A stretch of DNA of 64,000 nt from Verrucomicrobiia bacterium (GCA_030427505.1 JAUICH010000007.1:124001-188000), one strand, 5' to 3'; shown: positions 52,024-60,850, numbered from the stretch's first letter. The notes: generated by a model not told the origin, from the sequence alone. Made by a program: numbers and translations.

Positions 52024-52253
52024 TGGTACTGAAGCGAAGCTTCTTTGGAATGCGGAGATCCTTCTCTGCTTTCGATTGCTGTTAGGCTCTTCGCAAAAGA
52101 TTTTGGCACACCTATTCTCTAAGCGTTTTGCGGCTATCGCCTTTTGCGGTGATCACTCTGTCTGGCCACGCTGGGCCCAGATTCGTACAACTCATCCGCA
52201 AATAAAAGCGGCGAAGGATCGCCGCACTCCAAAGAAGCTACGCTTCACTACCG
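52024..52253. repeat. Inverted repeat, element C, copy 2
   Basis: 230 bases with inverted arms of about 45 bp: 52024-52070 and 52206-52253. The arms hold GAAGC(G/T)A(A)GCTTCTTTGGA and a nested GGCGATCCTTCGCC palindrome, shared with the copy at 23832-24135. The centre is unrelated. It fills the space between the glycosyltransferase and the SUKH gene, which converge. Confidence 0.8.
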
Positions 52254-52343
52254 GTGACGCTCACTTAAGGACTCACTGATCGGCAAAACCCCAGTCCACC
52301 TTCAGCGCCCTATACAACGGTGCCGAAAGCAGTCGAGCATGCA

Positions 52344-53084
52344 CTAAGCCTTATTCGAAAAAAGCCCCTTCAGCTTCTGTCCCAGAGACTGAGGCTCCTT
52401 GAAGTCCAGGCCGAAGATCATGTAGTCCGGGTGCCTCTGGTAGCGGTCCTCCCGGCACCGGCCCACGGAAAAGCCGTCGCCCACCTCCGGCTGCCGCAGG
52501 TCTTTCACCTTCCAATCGTCCGGCAACGTCTTGGCGAATTCCGCGATCGCTTTGTCGGACGACTGCCGCGCTTCTTCCACTGGAATCAGGCCGGGGTTCC
52601 CGGTCCAGACTTCCATCACCTTTTCTTCCAAGACCTCTTCGATCAAGCTCTCGTGAGGCGGACGTCCCATCTTAAACAACTCCTCCAGGAAGTGTGACAG
52701 GTGAGGGGACTGGTAGAGTATGACTGGCGCATCGTGACAGAAAAAGTAAATCGGTCCCAGGTCACGCGACGTCCGGTCCAACGCGTAACCCCAGTGGTTT
52801 CCACAGTCGTCCTGGGCCAGGAAAAGAAAGGCATCGCAAAAACCCGTGTCGCGAACAATGTCCAGGTCACTGAACCCCAGTCCCTGAATGGGAACCCCGG
52901 ACAAGCCATTGGTGTAGCGCAGTAACTCGCGCGTCGGCTCCGCCAAGGTAAAGCCGAGGGCGCTTTCAAATTCCGCCAGCTGTTCCGCGCTGATCCCCGG
53001 CTCCAGTTCCAGCTCCCACGGCTGGCCTTTCTCGTCCGTGAGTTCCAGGTTCCGGTAGTGTTCGATGACTTCGACGGGGGTCAT
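52344..53084 (-). CDS. SMI1/KNR4 (SUKH) family protein
   Basis: 246 residues from the ATG of TPVEVIEHYRNLEL. The SUKH core is LEPGISAEQLAEFESALGFTLAEPTRELLRYTNGL, then DIVRDTGF, FLFLAQDDCGNHWGYALD and SPHLSHFLEELF. SUKH proteins often act as immunity proteins against polymorphic toxins. No toxin gene is next to it, so that role is open. A further 80 residues follow the core. It is 13 bases downstream of a small gene on the same strand. Confidence 0.85.
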   Translation of the reverse strand: MTPVEVIEHYRNLELTDEKGQPWELELEPGISAEQLAEFESALGFTLAEPTRELLRYTNGLSGVPIQGLGFSDLDIVRDTGFCDAFLFLAQDDCGNHWGYALDRTSRDLGPIYFFCHDAPVILYQSPHLSHFLEELFKMGRPPHESLIEEVLEEKVMEVWTGNPGLIPVEEARQSSDKAIAEFAKTLPDDWKVKDLRQPEVGDGFSVGRCREDRYQRHPDYMIFGLDFKEPQSLGQKLKGLFSNKA

Positions 53085-53097
53085 GGTCGGATTACAG

Positions 53098-53502
53098 CTA
53101 GTCGCCCCAGCTTTCGTCAATGATGGCGTGTTCCTTGATGGAAAAATCGATTCCCATATCGCCCCACTTTTCGCCGCCGGACCAGCAGATTTCGTAGATG
53201 CCCTCGCCGGCCAGATCGGTGAGGTTCACCAGACAGGTTTCGCCGGTGTCGATCTTCGGCCCTCCCCATTTCTCCCAACCTTTTTCCAGCCGCCTTCGCA
53301 TCTCTGGCTGAAGTTCCTTGAAGTCCCGCGCGATTTCTTCCAGTTGGGCTTTTTCCGGCAGGCTGAAACGCGGCTCCGCCGACATGAATTCGAGACCCGA
53401 GAATTCAAAGCTCCAGATTTCAGCATCGGGGCAGTACGAAATGACCGTTCCCTCCACGACAATGGAGGGCTTGGTCTTGGTTTTATTGGAGAGCCATCCC
53501 AT
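53098..53502 (-). CDS. Small protein upstream of SUKH gene, unrecognised
   Basis: 134 residues from the ATG of GWLSNKTKTKPS; the frame is open for 134 codons further upstream but those residues are low-complexity and antisense to the next gene. The middle is helical and charged (LEEIARDFKELQPEMRRRLEKGW), and the end is acidic and aromatic (GEKWGDMGIDFS). There is no signal peptide. It is probably translated with the SUKH gene. No family is recognised. Confidence 0.6.
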   Translation of the reverse strand: MGWLSNKTKTKPSIVVEGTVISYCPDAEIWSFEFSGLEFMSAEPRFSLPEKAQLEEIARDFKELQPEMRRRLEKGWEKWGGPKIDTGETCLVNLTDLAGEGIYEICWSGGEKWGDMGIDFSIKEHAIIDESWGD

Positions 53503-53567
53503 GGAGTGAGTCTTGGAAAGATAGATCAAGGAATATCGCTTCTGTCGGCAGCGGACATCACGTTTCG

Positions 53568-54236
53568 TTAATCCCGGTAAGTATGCGGCCCCGAGTCCAC
53601 GGCTTCGATCCGGTTCGTCGCCACGGGCGGCTGAGAAACCTCCGCCGCGCTGGGAACTTCCGCCTGCGGCACGGTGCGAAACAGCAACTCCGCCCCCGCC
53701 AGCCTCCGGTAAAGCCGGATCTGTTTCTGGTGCGGAAACCAGTCGATCAGGTAGATCGCCACCGCGTTCCACATCGACACCCAGGCCGCGATGGTGAGGC
53801 CCTCCGCGAAGACGTAGTTCACCACCGAGTGTTCCTTCACCAGCCACTGGTGCGCCGAGACCGACACGAACAACAGCGTCAACCCAATGCCGAAGAGCAG
53901 CCACGACTGCCGCACGATCTGGCGCACCTTGCGCCGCTCGATCTCTTCGACGTAGAGGAAGTAGCCATTCACGCTCTGCTGAATACGCGACAGCCCGCCA
54001 TCCAGCGGCGGATTCGCCAGCGAAAAGCGAATCCGAAACGGCGTCTTCCCGATCTCCGCCGCACAGTCCGTCAAGTAGTCCACCAGGTCCTGATCGAGAT
54101 CCCGCCGGATGAACGGCGCCGTCTTGTCAAAGTCCTCATAAAGATCCTCCACCCGCGCCGCCGCCACGTCGATCAAGACCTCGCCGTCCGGAGCGCGTTC
54201 GTAGCGGGAGAGAATGCTGGGTTTGGAAGGGGGCAT
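53568..54236 (-). CDS. Two-helix membrane protein, unrecognised
   Basis: 222 residues from the ATG of PPSKPSILSRYERAP. A cytoplasmic N-terminal part of about 110 residues (ending in a helix IEERRKVRQIVRQSWL-like) precedes two membrane helices (LLFGIGLTLLFVSVSAHQWL and FAEGLTIAAWVSMWNAVAIYL). A polar C-terminal tail follows. A further 101 codons upstream in frame overlap the next gene and look non-coding. It starts 8 bases after the preceding small membrane-protein gene. Confidence 0.6.
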   Translation of the reverse strand: MPPSKPSILSRYERAPDGEVLIDVAAARVEDLYEDFDKTAPFIRRDLDQDLVDYLTDCAAEIGKTPFRIRFSLANPPLDGGLSRIQQSVNGYFLYVEEIERRKVRQIVRQSWLLFGIGLTLLFVSVSAHQWLVKEHSVVNYVFAEGLTIAAWVSMWNAVAIYLIDWFPHQKQIRLYRRLAGAELLFRTVPQAEVPSAAEVSQPPVATNRIEAVDSGPHTYRD

Positions 54237-54244
54237 GGGGCGAT

Positions 54245-54628
54245 TCAGTCCAGAAAGTAGCCGCGATCGAAGGCCCAGTAAAACACGCTTAGAACGGGCC
54301 ACGCAAAAGAAACGGCACCTGATAGGAGGATAGCCCCCAGCATCAGCCAGCCTCGCCACCCCTTCCGGAACTGCTGCTCCAGCATCCAGGCCACCGTGCC
54401 GGTAGCGGAGAGGCTGAACGCAAAGAAACAAGACCACTGAAATACAAAATAAGCCGGCTTCCATCGGAAAGGGAGGATCACCATGCCCGCCGCAATCAGG
54501 AGAAACAGAAACGCGGTGATGAAGGTCCCCGCGAGACAATGGTTTAAACGGGAAAATGCCGCCAAATCGCGAGCGGTTTGGCGAAGGAATGCCCGGACGG
54601 CGGAGAGATATCGCGAGAAATTAGGCAC
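54245..54628 (-). CDS. Small membrane protein, unrecognised
   Basis: 127 residues with three or four hydrophobic helices (TFITAFLFLLIAAGMVILPF, AYFVFQWSCFFAFSLSA, GWLMLGAILLSGAVSFAWPV). The N-terminus is basic. It is co-directional with genes on both sides (14 bases from the upstream gene's end). No family is recognised. Confidence 0.6.
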   Translation of the reverse strand: MPNFSRYLSAVRAFLRQTARDLAAFSRLNHCLAGTFITAFLFLLIAAGMVILPFRWKPAYFVFQWSCFFAFSLSATGTVAWMLEQQFRKGWRGWLMLGAILLSGAVSFAWPVLSVFYWAFDRGYFLD

Positions 54629-54642
54629 GACCGCTCCTGCGT

Positions 54643-55518
54643 CTATTGGTCTGGATCTTCAGCAGGACGAATGATTAAGTTTGACGATTCTTTGTGATTG
54701 CTCATTTGGATCAAGACCTCGTGCCTCAGGTCACCGTCCAGGTCCGCTACCGCGAAGGAGACGTCTCCCGATAGAGTGGTGTCGTCCATCCAGACGAGGC
54801 GGCCGTGTCCGTCCAGGATACGGACTGCAAAACGGTTGTAGTCAATGCAATGCGCAGTGGTGGAATCGATCCGCAGGGATCCCGGATAATCCAGGTAGAT
54901 CGCGAATGGAGAGGTGACCGAACCGGAAAGGGTATTGCCAGCTCTGAACCACGCCAAGGACGGTGGGAAGGCTGTGGTTGCCTTCTGAATCTGATAGCGT
55001 GTCAGATCGAACTCATCGCTTTTGGGGGCATCGCGAGCTTCAAGCTCCGGCCAATAAGGAATTTCGCCGCACAACCAGGCCAATTGGTCGATAATGTCGG
55101 CGAACTCGGAAAGGTTCAGTTCCTCCTGCGTGGTGATGGTGCATTCCAGTTCTGTAAAGTTCAGGCTGACTTTCGTTCCCTCTGGAAAGAAAGCGGCATA
55201 AGTCGATTCACGTTCGTCGCGGGATATGGACAAAGAAATCTCCTCATCCGTAAACGGGTTCGGGACCTCTTTCCGCCCGGACGCTTCCTCCGGATACCGG
55301 TCTTCAAAGTAGGTATAGATGCCGGTAATGACATACCGCCACTTTCCCTCTTCGGTTCGAGTCGCCGTAATGGCGTCCGGAAGTTTCGCGATGGCGCGTT
55401 CCGGGAGTCCGGTGCTTTCCGCGTCTGAATCTTCGGCAAAAGGGTCGGTCTCCTGCGCCGGTGCCTGGGCAAGTGAGCACAGCATCCAGAGGATGAATAC
55501 GGATACACGTTTCTTCAT
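54643..55518 (-). CDS. Exported protein with a VCBS/FG-GAP-like end, unrecognised
   Basis: 291 residues. A clear signal peptide (residues 1-21, cleavage near APAQ) is present. The central part is beta-rich. The C-terminus contains VADLDGDLRHEVLI, a VCBS/FG-GAP-like calcium-binding loop, after a LDGHGRLVWMDDT strand. It is probably periplasmic. It heads the three-gene run of small membrane/exported proteins. The function is unknown. Confidence 0.65.
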   Translation of the reverse strand: MKKRVSVFILWMLCSLAQAPAQETDPFAEDSDAESTGLPERAIAKLPDAITATRTEEGKWRYVITGIYTYFEDRYPEEASGRKEVPNPFTDEEISLSISRDERESTYAAFFPEGTKVSLNFTELECTITTQEELNLSEFADIIDQLAWLCGEIPYWPELEARDAPKSDEFDLTRYQIQKATTAFPPSLAWFRAGNTLSGSVTSPFAIYLDYPGSLRIDSTTAHCIDYNRFAVRILDGHGRLVWMDDTTLSGDVSFAVADLDGDLRHEVLIQMSNHKESSNLIIRPAEDPDQ

Positions 55519-55683
55519 GGCGAAGGAAGGGGAGGCTGCTCAAACCTGGGGACCTCAGAAATACCGGGAATCCCGTCAAACTACCAGCAAAACCCGGCTG
55601 ACGAGGTAGTAGGTGAAGGGCAGAATGCCGGCTTGCCATGGAAGGCAGGTTTTGCATCTCCCTCTCTCCATCCTGGCAAATTC

Positions 55684-56118
55684 TCAAACCCGGCCCGCTT
55701 CGAGATCCTGTCTCACCAGTTGACCTGTGCACCAATCGCTAAAGTCAAACGTGTCAGGGTTCGCCATCAGCTTGGCGGCACGTTCGCGCAGCAGGTGAAA
55801 CCGGTACTTCGGAAAGGGCTTCGTCATGTCGAGGAACTCCTCAATTTGCGCTTTGGACTCGGTCCGGTAGCCGGTTCGAACCGCTTCACCGACGATCTGG
55901 TAGAGCACACCGAGAAAAAAGTCCCAGTTGGGACACTCGTCATCCGCGGCCAGTTCCACATACAGATCGAACTCCCGCGTCCAGGTGAGGATGAGATCCC
56001 AGGCAGGAATGGGATACAACGCGCCCTCGGTATAGGCCCATTCCCGGATATCTTCGCGAGTCGGGTTCTCGGGAGAGCGCATCGCCCCATTAGGTGAAGT
56101 GCGTATTCCCGAGGCCAT
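55684..56118 (-). CDS. Small acidic protein, unrecognised
   Basis: 144 residues (or 132 from the ATG at 56082). Helical and acidic with many aromatic residues (REWAYTEGALYPIPAWDLI, CPNWDFFLGVLYQIVG). There is no signal peptide. Its look resembles the small immunity-like or effector-associated proteins found near SUKH genes, but no family is recognised. It lies 23 bases downstream of the PagL-like gene. Confidence 0.6.
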   Translation of the reverse strand: MASGIRTSPNGAMRSPENPTREDIREWAYTEGALYPIPAWDLILTWTREFDLYVELAADDECPNWDFFLGVLYQIVGEAVRTGYRTESKAQIEEFLDMTKPFPKYRFHLLRERAAKLMANPDTFDFSDWCTGQLVRQDLEAGRV

Positions 56119-56141
56119 TGCGGCCCGTCTTCGCGTGGCCC

Positions 56142-56933
56142 CTAAAACTTCCAGGAAAACCCGATGGTCGGGCCCACGGCGTTGAGGCCGGGGTTGGGGT
56201 CGGTCATGCCTTGATTGGACATGTGTTGAAAGAACACGCCGGCGGTGCAGGAGAAATCTTCCGTCAGGTTAAAGCGCAGGCCGGTCTTGGCGAACCAGTT
56301 GAAGGTGAAGTCCTGGCCCTGGGCGCCCTCCACGTCTTGGCTGTCCACCCAGCCGCAGCCGCCGCCGATGGCGAAGTAGAGGTGGGTATCGCGGGACGGC
56401 GTCCAGTATTCAAAGGAAGGGCTGGCGTGGAAACCCAGGTAGTAAGACTCCGGCCCCTCGGCGACGATCTCGCCCAGGAAGGCCAGGTTGCTCCGCACCA
56501 CGAAGGCGGCCTGGTTCTTCAGGTCCCACTTCATGACGTAGGGCGTGCGCACGGAAAAGACCTGGGGCAGCAGCACATAGTCCAGCGTGGTCTGGTCCCC
56601 GACGCTCCAGAGCGCGGAGGATTCGAAGTCGAAAGCGCAGCGCTCGTAGGGTTCCAGCTTTGGCGGCGCGGCCACGGCGGCCATGTCCTGCTTCGGGTCC
56701 AGCGCCGTCTGGGCGGAGAGCGGAGCCGTGGAAAGCAGCGATGCGCCCAGCGCAAGCGCGGCGGCCAGGAAACCCGCGCCGCGGGTGACCCATCCGGAAC
56801 GTCCTTTCCGATAGTCCCGCGCCTCGGCGCCGGACAGGCCGGAAAAATGGGCAATGAAAGAGCGACGGACGCCGGAGGAAGTTGAGAACCGATTCACGCC
56901 GGTAAAGATGCGGGCATTCACCCGCCAAGGCAA
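56142..56933 (-). CDS. PagL-like lipid A 3-O-deacylase (outer-membrane barrel)
   Basis: 263 residues. A long N-terminal lead ends in a hydrophobic signal (GAGFLAAALALGASLLSTAPLSAQ). The barrel that follows has alternating strands and a C-terminal aromatic end (GFSWKF). Near the end, FFQHMSNQGMTDPNPGLN gives the His-Ser pair and NPG pattern of PagL/acyloxyacyl hydrolases. It would remove an acyl chain from lipid A in the outer membrane. The N-terminal 50 residues before the signal are unusual and the true start may be later. Confidence 0.75.
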   Translation of the reverse strand: MPWRVNARIFTGVNRFSTSSGVRRSFIAHFSGLSGAEARDYRKGRSGWVTRGAGFLAAALALGASLLSTAPLSAQTALDPKQDMAAVAAPPKLEPYERCAFDFESSALWSVGDQTTLDYVLLPQVFSVRTPYVMKWDLKNQAAFVVRSNLAFLGEIVAEGPESYYLGFHASPSFEYWTPSRDTHLYFAIGGGCGWVDSQDVEGAQGQDFTFNWFAKTGLRFNLTEDFSCTAGVFFQHMSNQGMTDPNPGLNAVGPTIGFSWKF

Positions 56934-57081
56934 GCAAGGTATCTTGAATATTCAGAGAAGGTAGAAGAGGGTTTCCACGGGGGGCGCGTGAGTCGAATTC
57001 GTTGACAGAAATTGAGTTGGAATGCGTCAAAGAACATCGTAAAGGATGCGGTGCCCCGCCTCAGTTCCATCTTTCCGCCCC

Positions 57082-58440
57082 ATGGCTTCTGATCCGACCT
57101 CCAGCGGACCCGCGTCCTCTCCAATGGCGACGGGCTTCTGCCCCAGTGTCGTTATCGTGGGCGGCGGACCGGCGGGCTGCACGCTGGCGGCCCTCCTGAC
57201 CCTGGGGAACGTGCCCGTCGCCATCGTGGATGAAGAACGGCCCACGGACCTGCTGGTGGGCGAGTCCCTCATTCCCTCCGTGGTGCCGCTGCTCCAGCGC
57301 CTGGGCATCGAGGAGCGCGTGGCCGCCATGGGCACCTACAAGCCAGGCGTCTCCTTTCAGCACAGCGGCGGTCACGAGATCCGTTTTCGCTTTCAACCCT
57401 TCGAAGGGGCTTCGCCGCCGTATGCCTACAACGTGCCGCGCCCGGCCTTCGACCGCCTCTTGCGCGAGCGCGCCGCGGAGCTGGGCGTCTGCCGCGTGGA
57501 GGGCCGGGTGAAGCTGGAGGCGGACCGGGAGACCGGGACGCTGCGGCTGGCGGAGGAGTCCCTGGCGCTCTTTCCGGGGCTGGAAGGCCGGCAGCCGGAC
57601 CTGCTGGTGGACGCCACGGGCCGGACCCGGCTCTTTGCCCGCGCCCTGGGCATTCCGGCCCGGCGCGGCAACCGGACGGACGTGGCTTACTTTGCGCATT
57701 ACCTGGGCTCGAAACTGGAGGAACCGGAAGGCCAGGTGGTGATCGACCGCCTGGAGAACGGCTGGAGCTGGCGCATCCCGCTCCAGGGCCGCGTCTCCGT
57801 GGGCGTTGTGCTGCCGCTGGAGGAAGCGAAGAAGCTGGGCGCCACCCAGGAGGACCGCCTGGAGGCCGCCATTCGGAGCAATCCACGCCTCGCGGCGCCG
57901 CTGAAGAACGCGGAACGCGGCACGGAGGTGCTTACCTATTCCAACTACCAACTCATCTCGGAAACCGGCGCCGGTCCGGGCTGGGTGATGGCGGGGGATG
58001 CCTACGGCTTTGTCGATCCCATGCTGTCCTCCGGCCTCTTCATGGCCATGGAGTCCGCCAAGCTCCTCGGCGATCGACTGGTGAAAGCCTATCGCGGCGC
58101 GGAGGGGGCGGGTGCCTGCGTGCCCAGTCCGGCTCGCCTGCGGCAGGCCTGCGAACGGGCCGTCGCGGAGACCCGGGAATGGCTGGTGGCCTGGGAGCGG
58201 CTGATCGAAATGTTTTACGACGGGCGCATTTTCGCCCTGGGCCAGGCGGAGGGGCAAAAGGTAAACGTGCCCATCCTGAGCGGGCTGGTGGAAATCGTGC
58301 AGCGCCACACGAAGCGGCAGGTGGCCGGCATGGCCGCCGGGGCGCTCACCCGCTCCGCCTACAGCCGTGGGGCCGTGAATTTCGTGTCCCGCTACCTGGT
58401 GCGTGGCGTGGATCCGCCTGAAGAATTAGCGATCCGTTAG
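57082..58440 (+). CDS. FAD-dependent halogenase-like oxidoreductase, second
   Basis: 452 residues from the ATG of ASDPTSSGPAS (the ATG at 57124 is possible). The dinucleotide site is VVIVGGGPAGCTLAALL; LVGESLIPSVVPLL follows; WSWRIP (about residue 228) matches WxWxIP; GDAYGFVDPMLSSGLFMA is the C-terminal flavin motif. It is divergent from the PagL-like gene. It shares the architecture of the flavoprotein at 49279 but is only moderately similar. Whether it halogenates, hydroxylates or reduces prenyl chains cannot be told. It is followed by repeats, so it is probably a single-gene unit. Confidence 0.85.
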   Translation: MASDPTSSGPASSPMATGFCPSVVIVGGGPAGCTLAALLTLGNVPVAIVDEERPTDLLVGESLIPSVVPLLQRLGIEERVAAMGTYKPGVSFQHSGGHEIRFRFQPFEGASPPYAYNVPRPAFDRLLRERAAELGVCRVEGRVKLEADRETGTLRLAEESLALFPGLEGRQPDLLVDATGRTRLFARALGIPARRGNRTDVAYFAHYLGSKLEEPEGQVVIDRLENGWSWRIPLQGRVSVGVVLPLEEAKKLGATQEDRLEAAIRSNPRLAAPLKNAERGTEVLTYSNYQLISETGAGPGWVMAGDAYGFVDPMLSSGLFMAMESAKLLGDRLVKAYRGAEGAGACVPSPARLRQACERAVAETREWLVAWERLIEMFYDGRIFALGQAEGQKVNVPILSGLVEIVQRHTKRQVAGMAAGALTRSAYSRGAVNFVSRYLVRGVDPPEELAIR

Positions 58441-58590
58441 CCTGAATGGCACTCGGATAAGCGTGGTGACCGGGTCTGTTACGGGATACCATTGCGATGC
58501 AATTACCGGCTAGGTATCGCGCGGCCTTCTCGCCGGATGTGCGCCCCAAAGTTTTGCGCGCCGGACCTGGCTGATCGTCCTCGCGGGGCA
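58441..58590. other. Intergenic DNA before palindromic element D
   Basis: About 150 bases without a gene or clear terminator. It leads directly into the palindromic element. Confidence 0.35.
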
Positions 58591-58815
58591 TGAGCGCCAA
58601 CGGCGCGCCGCATACCAGCCTGGGTCGCAAGGCCCAGGTTAGGCGGATTGATAAATTTCGAGGGCTGAAGGCCCGGCGCATGTGGGCGCGCCGTGACTCC
58701 GCCGCCATCCCCAGGGGGATGCGCCGGACCTACGGCCCTCGATATTCATGGGGACCCGTTTTCCTGGGGCTCGCGCCCCAGGCTGGTATGCGCCGGGCCG
58801 TTGGCCCTCCGGCCC
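58591..58815. repeat. Palindromic element D, copy 3 (full palindrome)
   Basis: 225 bases in mirror order: a left half GCGCCGCATACCAGCCTGGG, then CGAGGGCTGAAGGCCC and GGCGCATG; a right half GGGGATGCGCCGGACC, GGCCCTCG, then CCTGGGGCTCGCGCCCCAGG and CTGGTATGCGCCG. It is related to the copies at 43501 and 44611 and to the tail of the window. It is a large potential cruciform with no coding content. Confidence 0.85.
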
Positions 58816-58924
58816 TGAGACCCCGGTGAAGCGATTTCATCGGCGATCTGTCAGTGCCAGTCGCCGCCGTCGAAGGGCTCGACTTGACCGGTCGCCGCGC
58901 TCAACCGAGTGCCATTCCCGTTAG

Positions 58925-59097
58925 CCTGCATTTCTCACCAGTTCTCGTGGCGAGACGCCGCGAGGCCTGTCCTGACAGGCGCGCGAAGATCTTTTCGCGG
59001 GACTGTATGAGTACATACTGTTCGAGAAAAAATCGAGCGGAACGCCGACAATGCGGGCCACAGCAAGTCGCAGCCGGGAACTGGTGAGAAATGCAGG
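58925..59097. mobile_element. MITE-like element F with target duplication
   Basis: 173 bases bounded by perfect 20-bp terminal inverted repeats, CCTGCATTTCTCACCAGTTC and its complement, and flanked on both sides by TTAG (58921-58924 and 59098-59101). The 4-bp direct repeat is the mark of a transposition event. The interior has no gene. It is a non-autonomous element that would need a transposase from elsewhere. The family cannot be named from sequence alone. Confidence 0.9.
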
Positions 59098-59176
59098 TTA
59101 GGCTTCTCCGGGGTAAGCATCTCGACTCCTTCAACAGGGAGAGGCGTCCGGGTGCGCTCTTTTCCGGCCAGCGGTT

Positions 59177-60850
59177 TCACTCCACCTCATCCGCGCCCAC
59201 GTCGGGGGCCTTCCCTAGGAAGTAACCGGGCTCGCAGCCGGGGAGCGGCTTTCCGTCCAGGTAGGTGGAAAGATCCAGACCGGCGTCGATGGCGGGGGAG
59301 CCGGGGGCGGGTTTGCCGTTGGCGTCGTGGGAAATTTCCACGCCGTAGCGGCTGCCCGTGTCGCGGTCCGGGGTGCCTTCGGGCCAGGGGCGTTCTTTGC
59401 CGCCGGAAATGTTGTGAGAGGTCGTGAAGTCCAGCGCGGGCTTTTCGCTGGGCTCGCAGAAACCGCGATCGTTCAGGGTGAGGTTATTGAGGAAATGCCA
59501 CTTCGGCGCGACGAAGTCCCGCCTCCGGGAGTCGCGGCTGACTTCCAGGAATTCCCGGTGCCCCCCTACCACGGTGTTGTGATAGACGTAGGCCTCGGCG
59601 GGGGAGGCGTCCATGCTGAACCACACATTGAAGGGCGAGCCGTCGATGAGGCGGTTGTGATGGATGTAGAGAGGGCCGAGCCGGGGCAGCTTGAAGCGCA
59701 GGCCGCCGTGGGTCTGACGAAGAGTGTTGTGATGCACCTTCACGTCCACACTACCGGCGCCGAGTTCGATGCCGGAGTCGCGGGTGTTTTCGATGAGGTT
59801 GCGCGCGATCTCGGCGCCCTGACAGTGGGCCGGATCGGGCAGGGGGATGTCCAGAGACTCGGCCTTGTAGTCTCCCAGCGCGATGCCGTCGAACACGCGG
59901 TGCAGGTGGTTTTCCAGCACGCGATTGTCCGCGCCGGCCCGCAGGAGGACGATGCCGTTCCGGTCGGAGTAGCCGGCGCTCTTGTGCAGTTGCCAGATTT
60001 CGTAATTCCCCCGGCTGTGTTCCAGGGGTGGCCGCCATTCTTCCAGGGAGCCTCGCGTAATGTCGCAGCCCTGGATGGTGCACCGGGTGGCGCCTGCGGT
60101 AAGCACGATGCCGGTATCCTCAAAGGAGGTGATGGTGACGTTCCGCACCACGCAGTCCCGCGCCTGGTCGAGCCACACGCCGTAGCCGCCGTGAGCCAGG
60201 GTCAGCCCCTCCACGGTGACGTTCTCCGTTTCGGATATGCGGACGAGCGGATTCCGGGACGGGACCCAGGACAGGCGGGAGCCTTCGGGCTTAGCCCTAT
60301 CTGGCAGGCGAAGGTAGAGCCTTTTCTCCCGCGGGTGGTAAACCCAGAGGGCGAGGATCTCGTCGAAGTGGCTGAGGGGCGTGCCTTTGGCCAGCAGGGT
60401 CTGCCACTGCCAGTCGCCTTCTTTCTGGGCCTTGTCGAAACGGATCTCGGCGATGAATTTCCGGTCCCAGAGCAGGCCAACGGGTTTGCTGCCGCTCTCC
60501 GCCGTGTAAACGCCGGGCAGATCGCCGCCCGCCGGTTCCCACGCCAACGCGAGCGGTTCGGAACCCTCCAGCGTCGCGCCGGGCAGGCCGCGCAGGGTGA
60601 GGGGTTTTCCAATGTCCAGCGACTCGCGGTAAGCGCCGGGCTCGACGATCAGCACGTCGCCCGGGGCGGCTAGCTTGATGGCATCGGAGATGGGCTGGGC
60701 GTGGGGCTTGTCGCTGGGGGAGACACGGATCTCCGCGGCGTTGGCGGGTAGAGAGGACAGGCCCATCGCCACAATGGCGGCGGTGAGGGCGGGCAACACC
60801 AGGAGCAGGCGGGTAACCAGGGGGTCCGGCATGGCGAAAGGATCGCACAT
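59177..60850 (-). CDS. Secreted right-handed beta-helix protein
   Basis: 557 residues (or 551 from the ATG at 60832). A signal peptide (LLLVLPALTAAIVAMGLSSLPANA) precedes a DUF1565-like start (HAQPISDAIKLAAPGDVLIVEPGAYRE split by strands) and parallel beta-helix coils (ENVTVEGLTL, DCVVRNVTI, TRCTIQGCDI, DNRVLENHLH, EIARNLIEN, DVKVHHNTLRQ). It ends with a DVGADE motif common in polysaccharide-degrading beta-helix proteins. Candidate activities are polysaccharide lyase or epimerase; catalytic residues were not identified. It is 73 bases downstream of der. Confidence 0.88.
   Translation of the reverse strand: MCDPFAMPDPLVTRLLLVLPALTAAIVAMGLSSLPANAAEIRVSPSDKPHAQPISDAIKLAAPGDVLIVEPGAYRESLDIGKPLTLRGLPGATLEGSEPLALAWEPAGGDLPGVYTAESGSKPVGLLWDRKFIAEIRFDKAQKEGDWQWQTLLAKGTPLSHFDEILALWVYHPREKRLYLRLPDRAKPEGSRLSWVPSRNPLVRISETENVTVEGLTLAHGGYGVWLDQARDCVVRNVTITSFEDTGIVLTAGATRCTIQGCDITRGSLEEWRPPLEHSRGNYEIWQLHKSAGYSDRNGIVLLRAGADNRVLENHLHRVFDGIALGDYKAESLDIPLPDPAHCQGAEIARNLIENTRDSGIELGAGSVDVKVHHNTLRQTHGGLRFKLPRLGPLYIHHNRLIDGSPFNVWFSMDASPAEAYVYHNTVVGGHREFLEVSRDSRRRDFVAPKWHFLNNLTLNDRGFCEPSEKPALDFTTSHNISGGKERPWPEGTPDRDTGSRYGVEISHDANGKPAPGSPAIDAGLDLSTYLDGKPLPGCEPGYFLGKAPDVGADEVE

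Noticed and set aside
53503-53904. N-terminal extension of the 134-residue protein
   Set aside because: It is antisense to the membrane-protein gene and rich in Gly/Arg/Val, as expected for a shadow frame.
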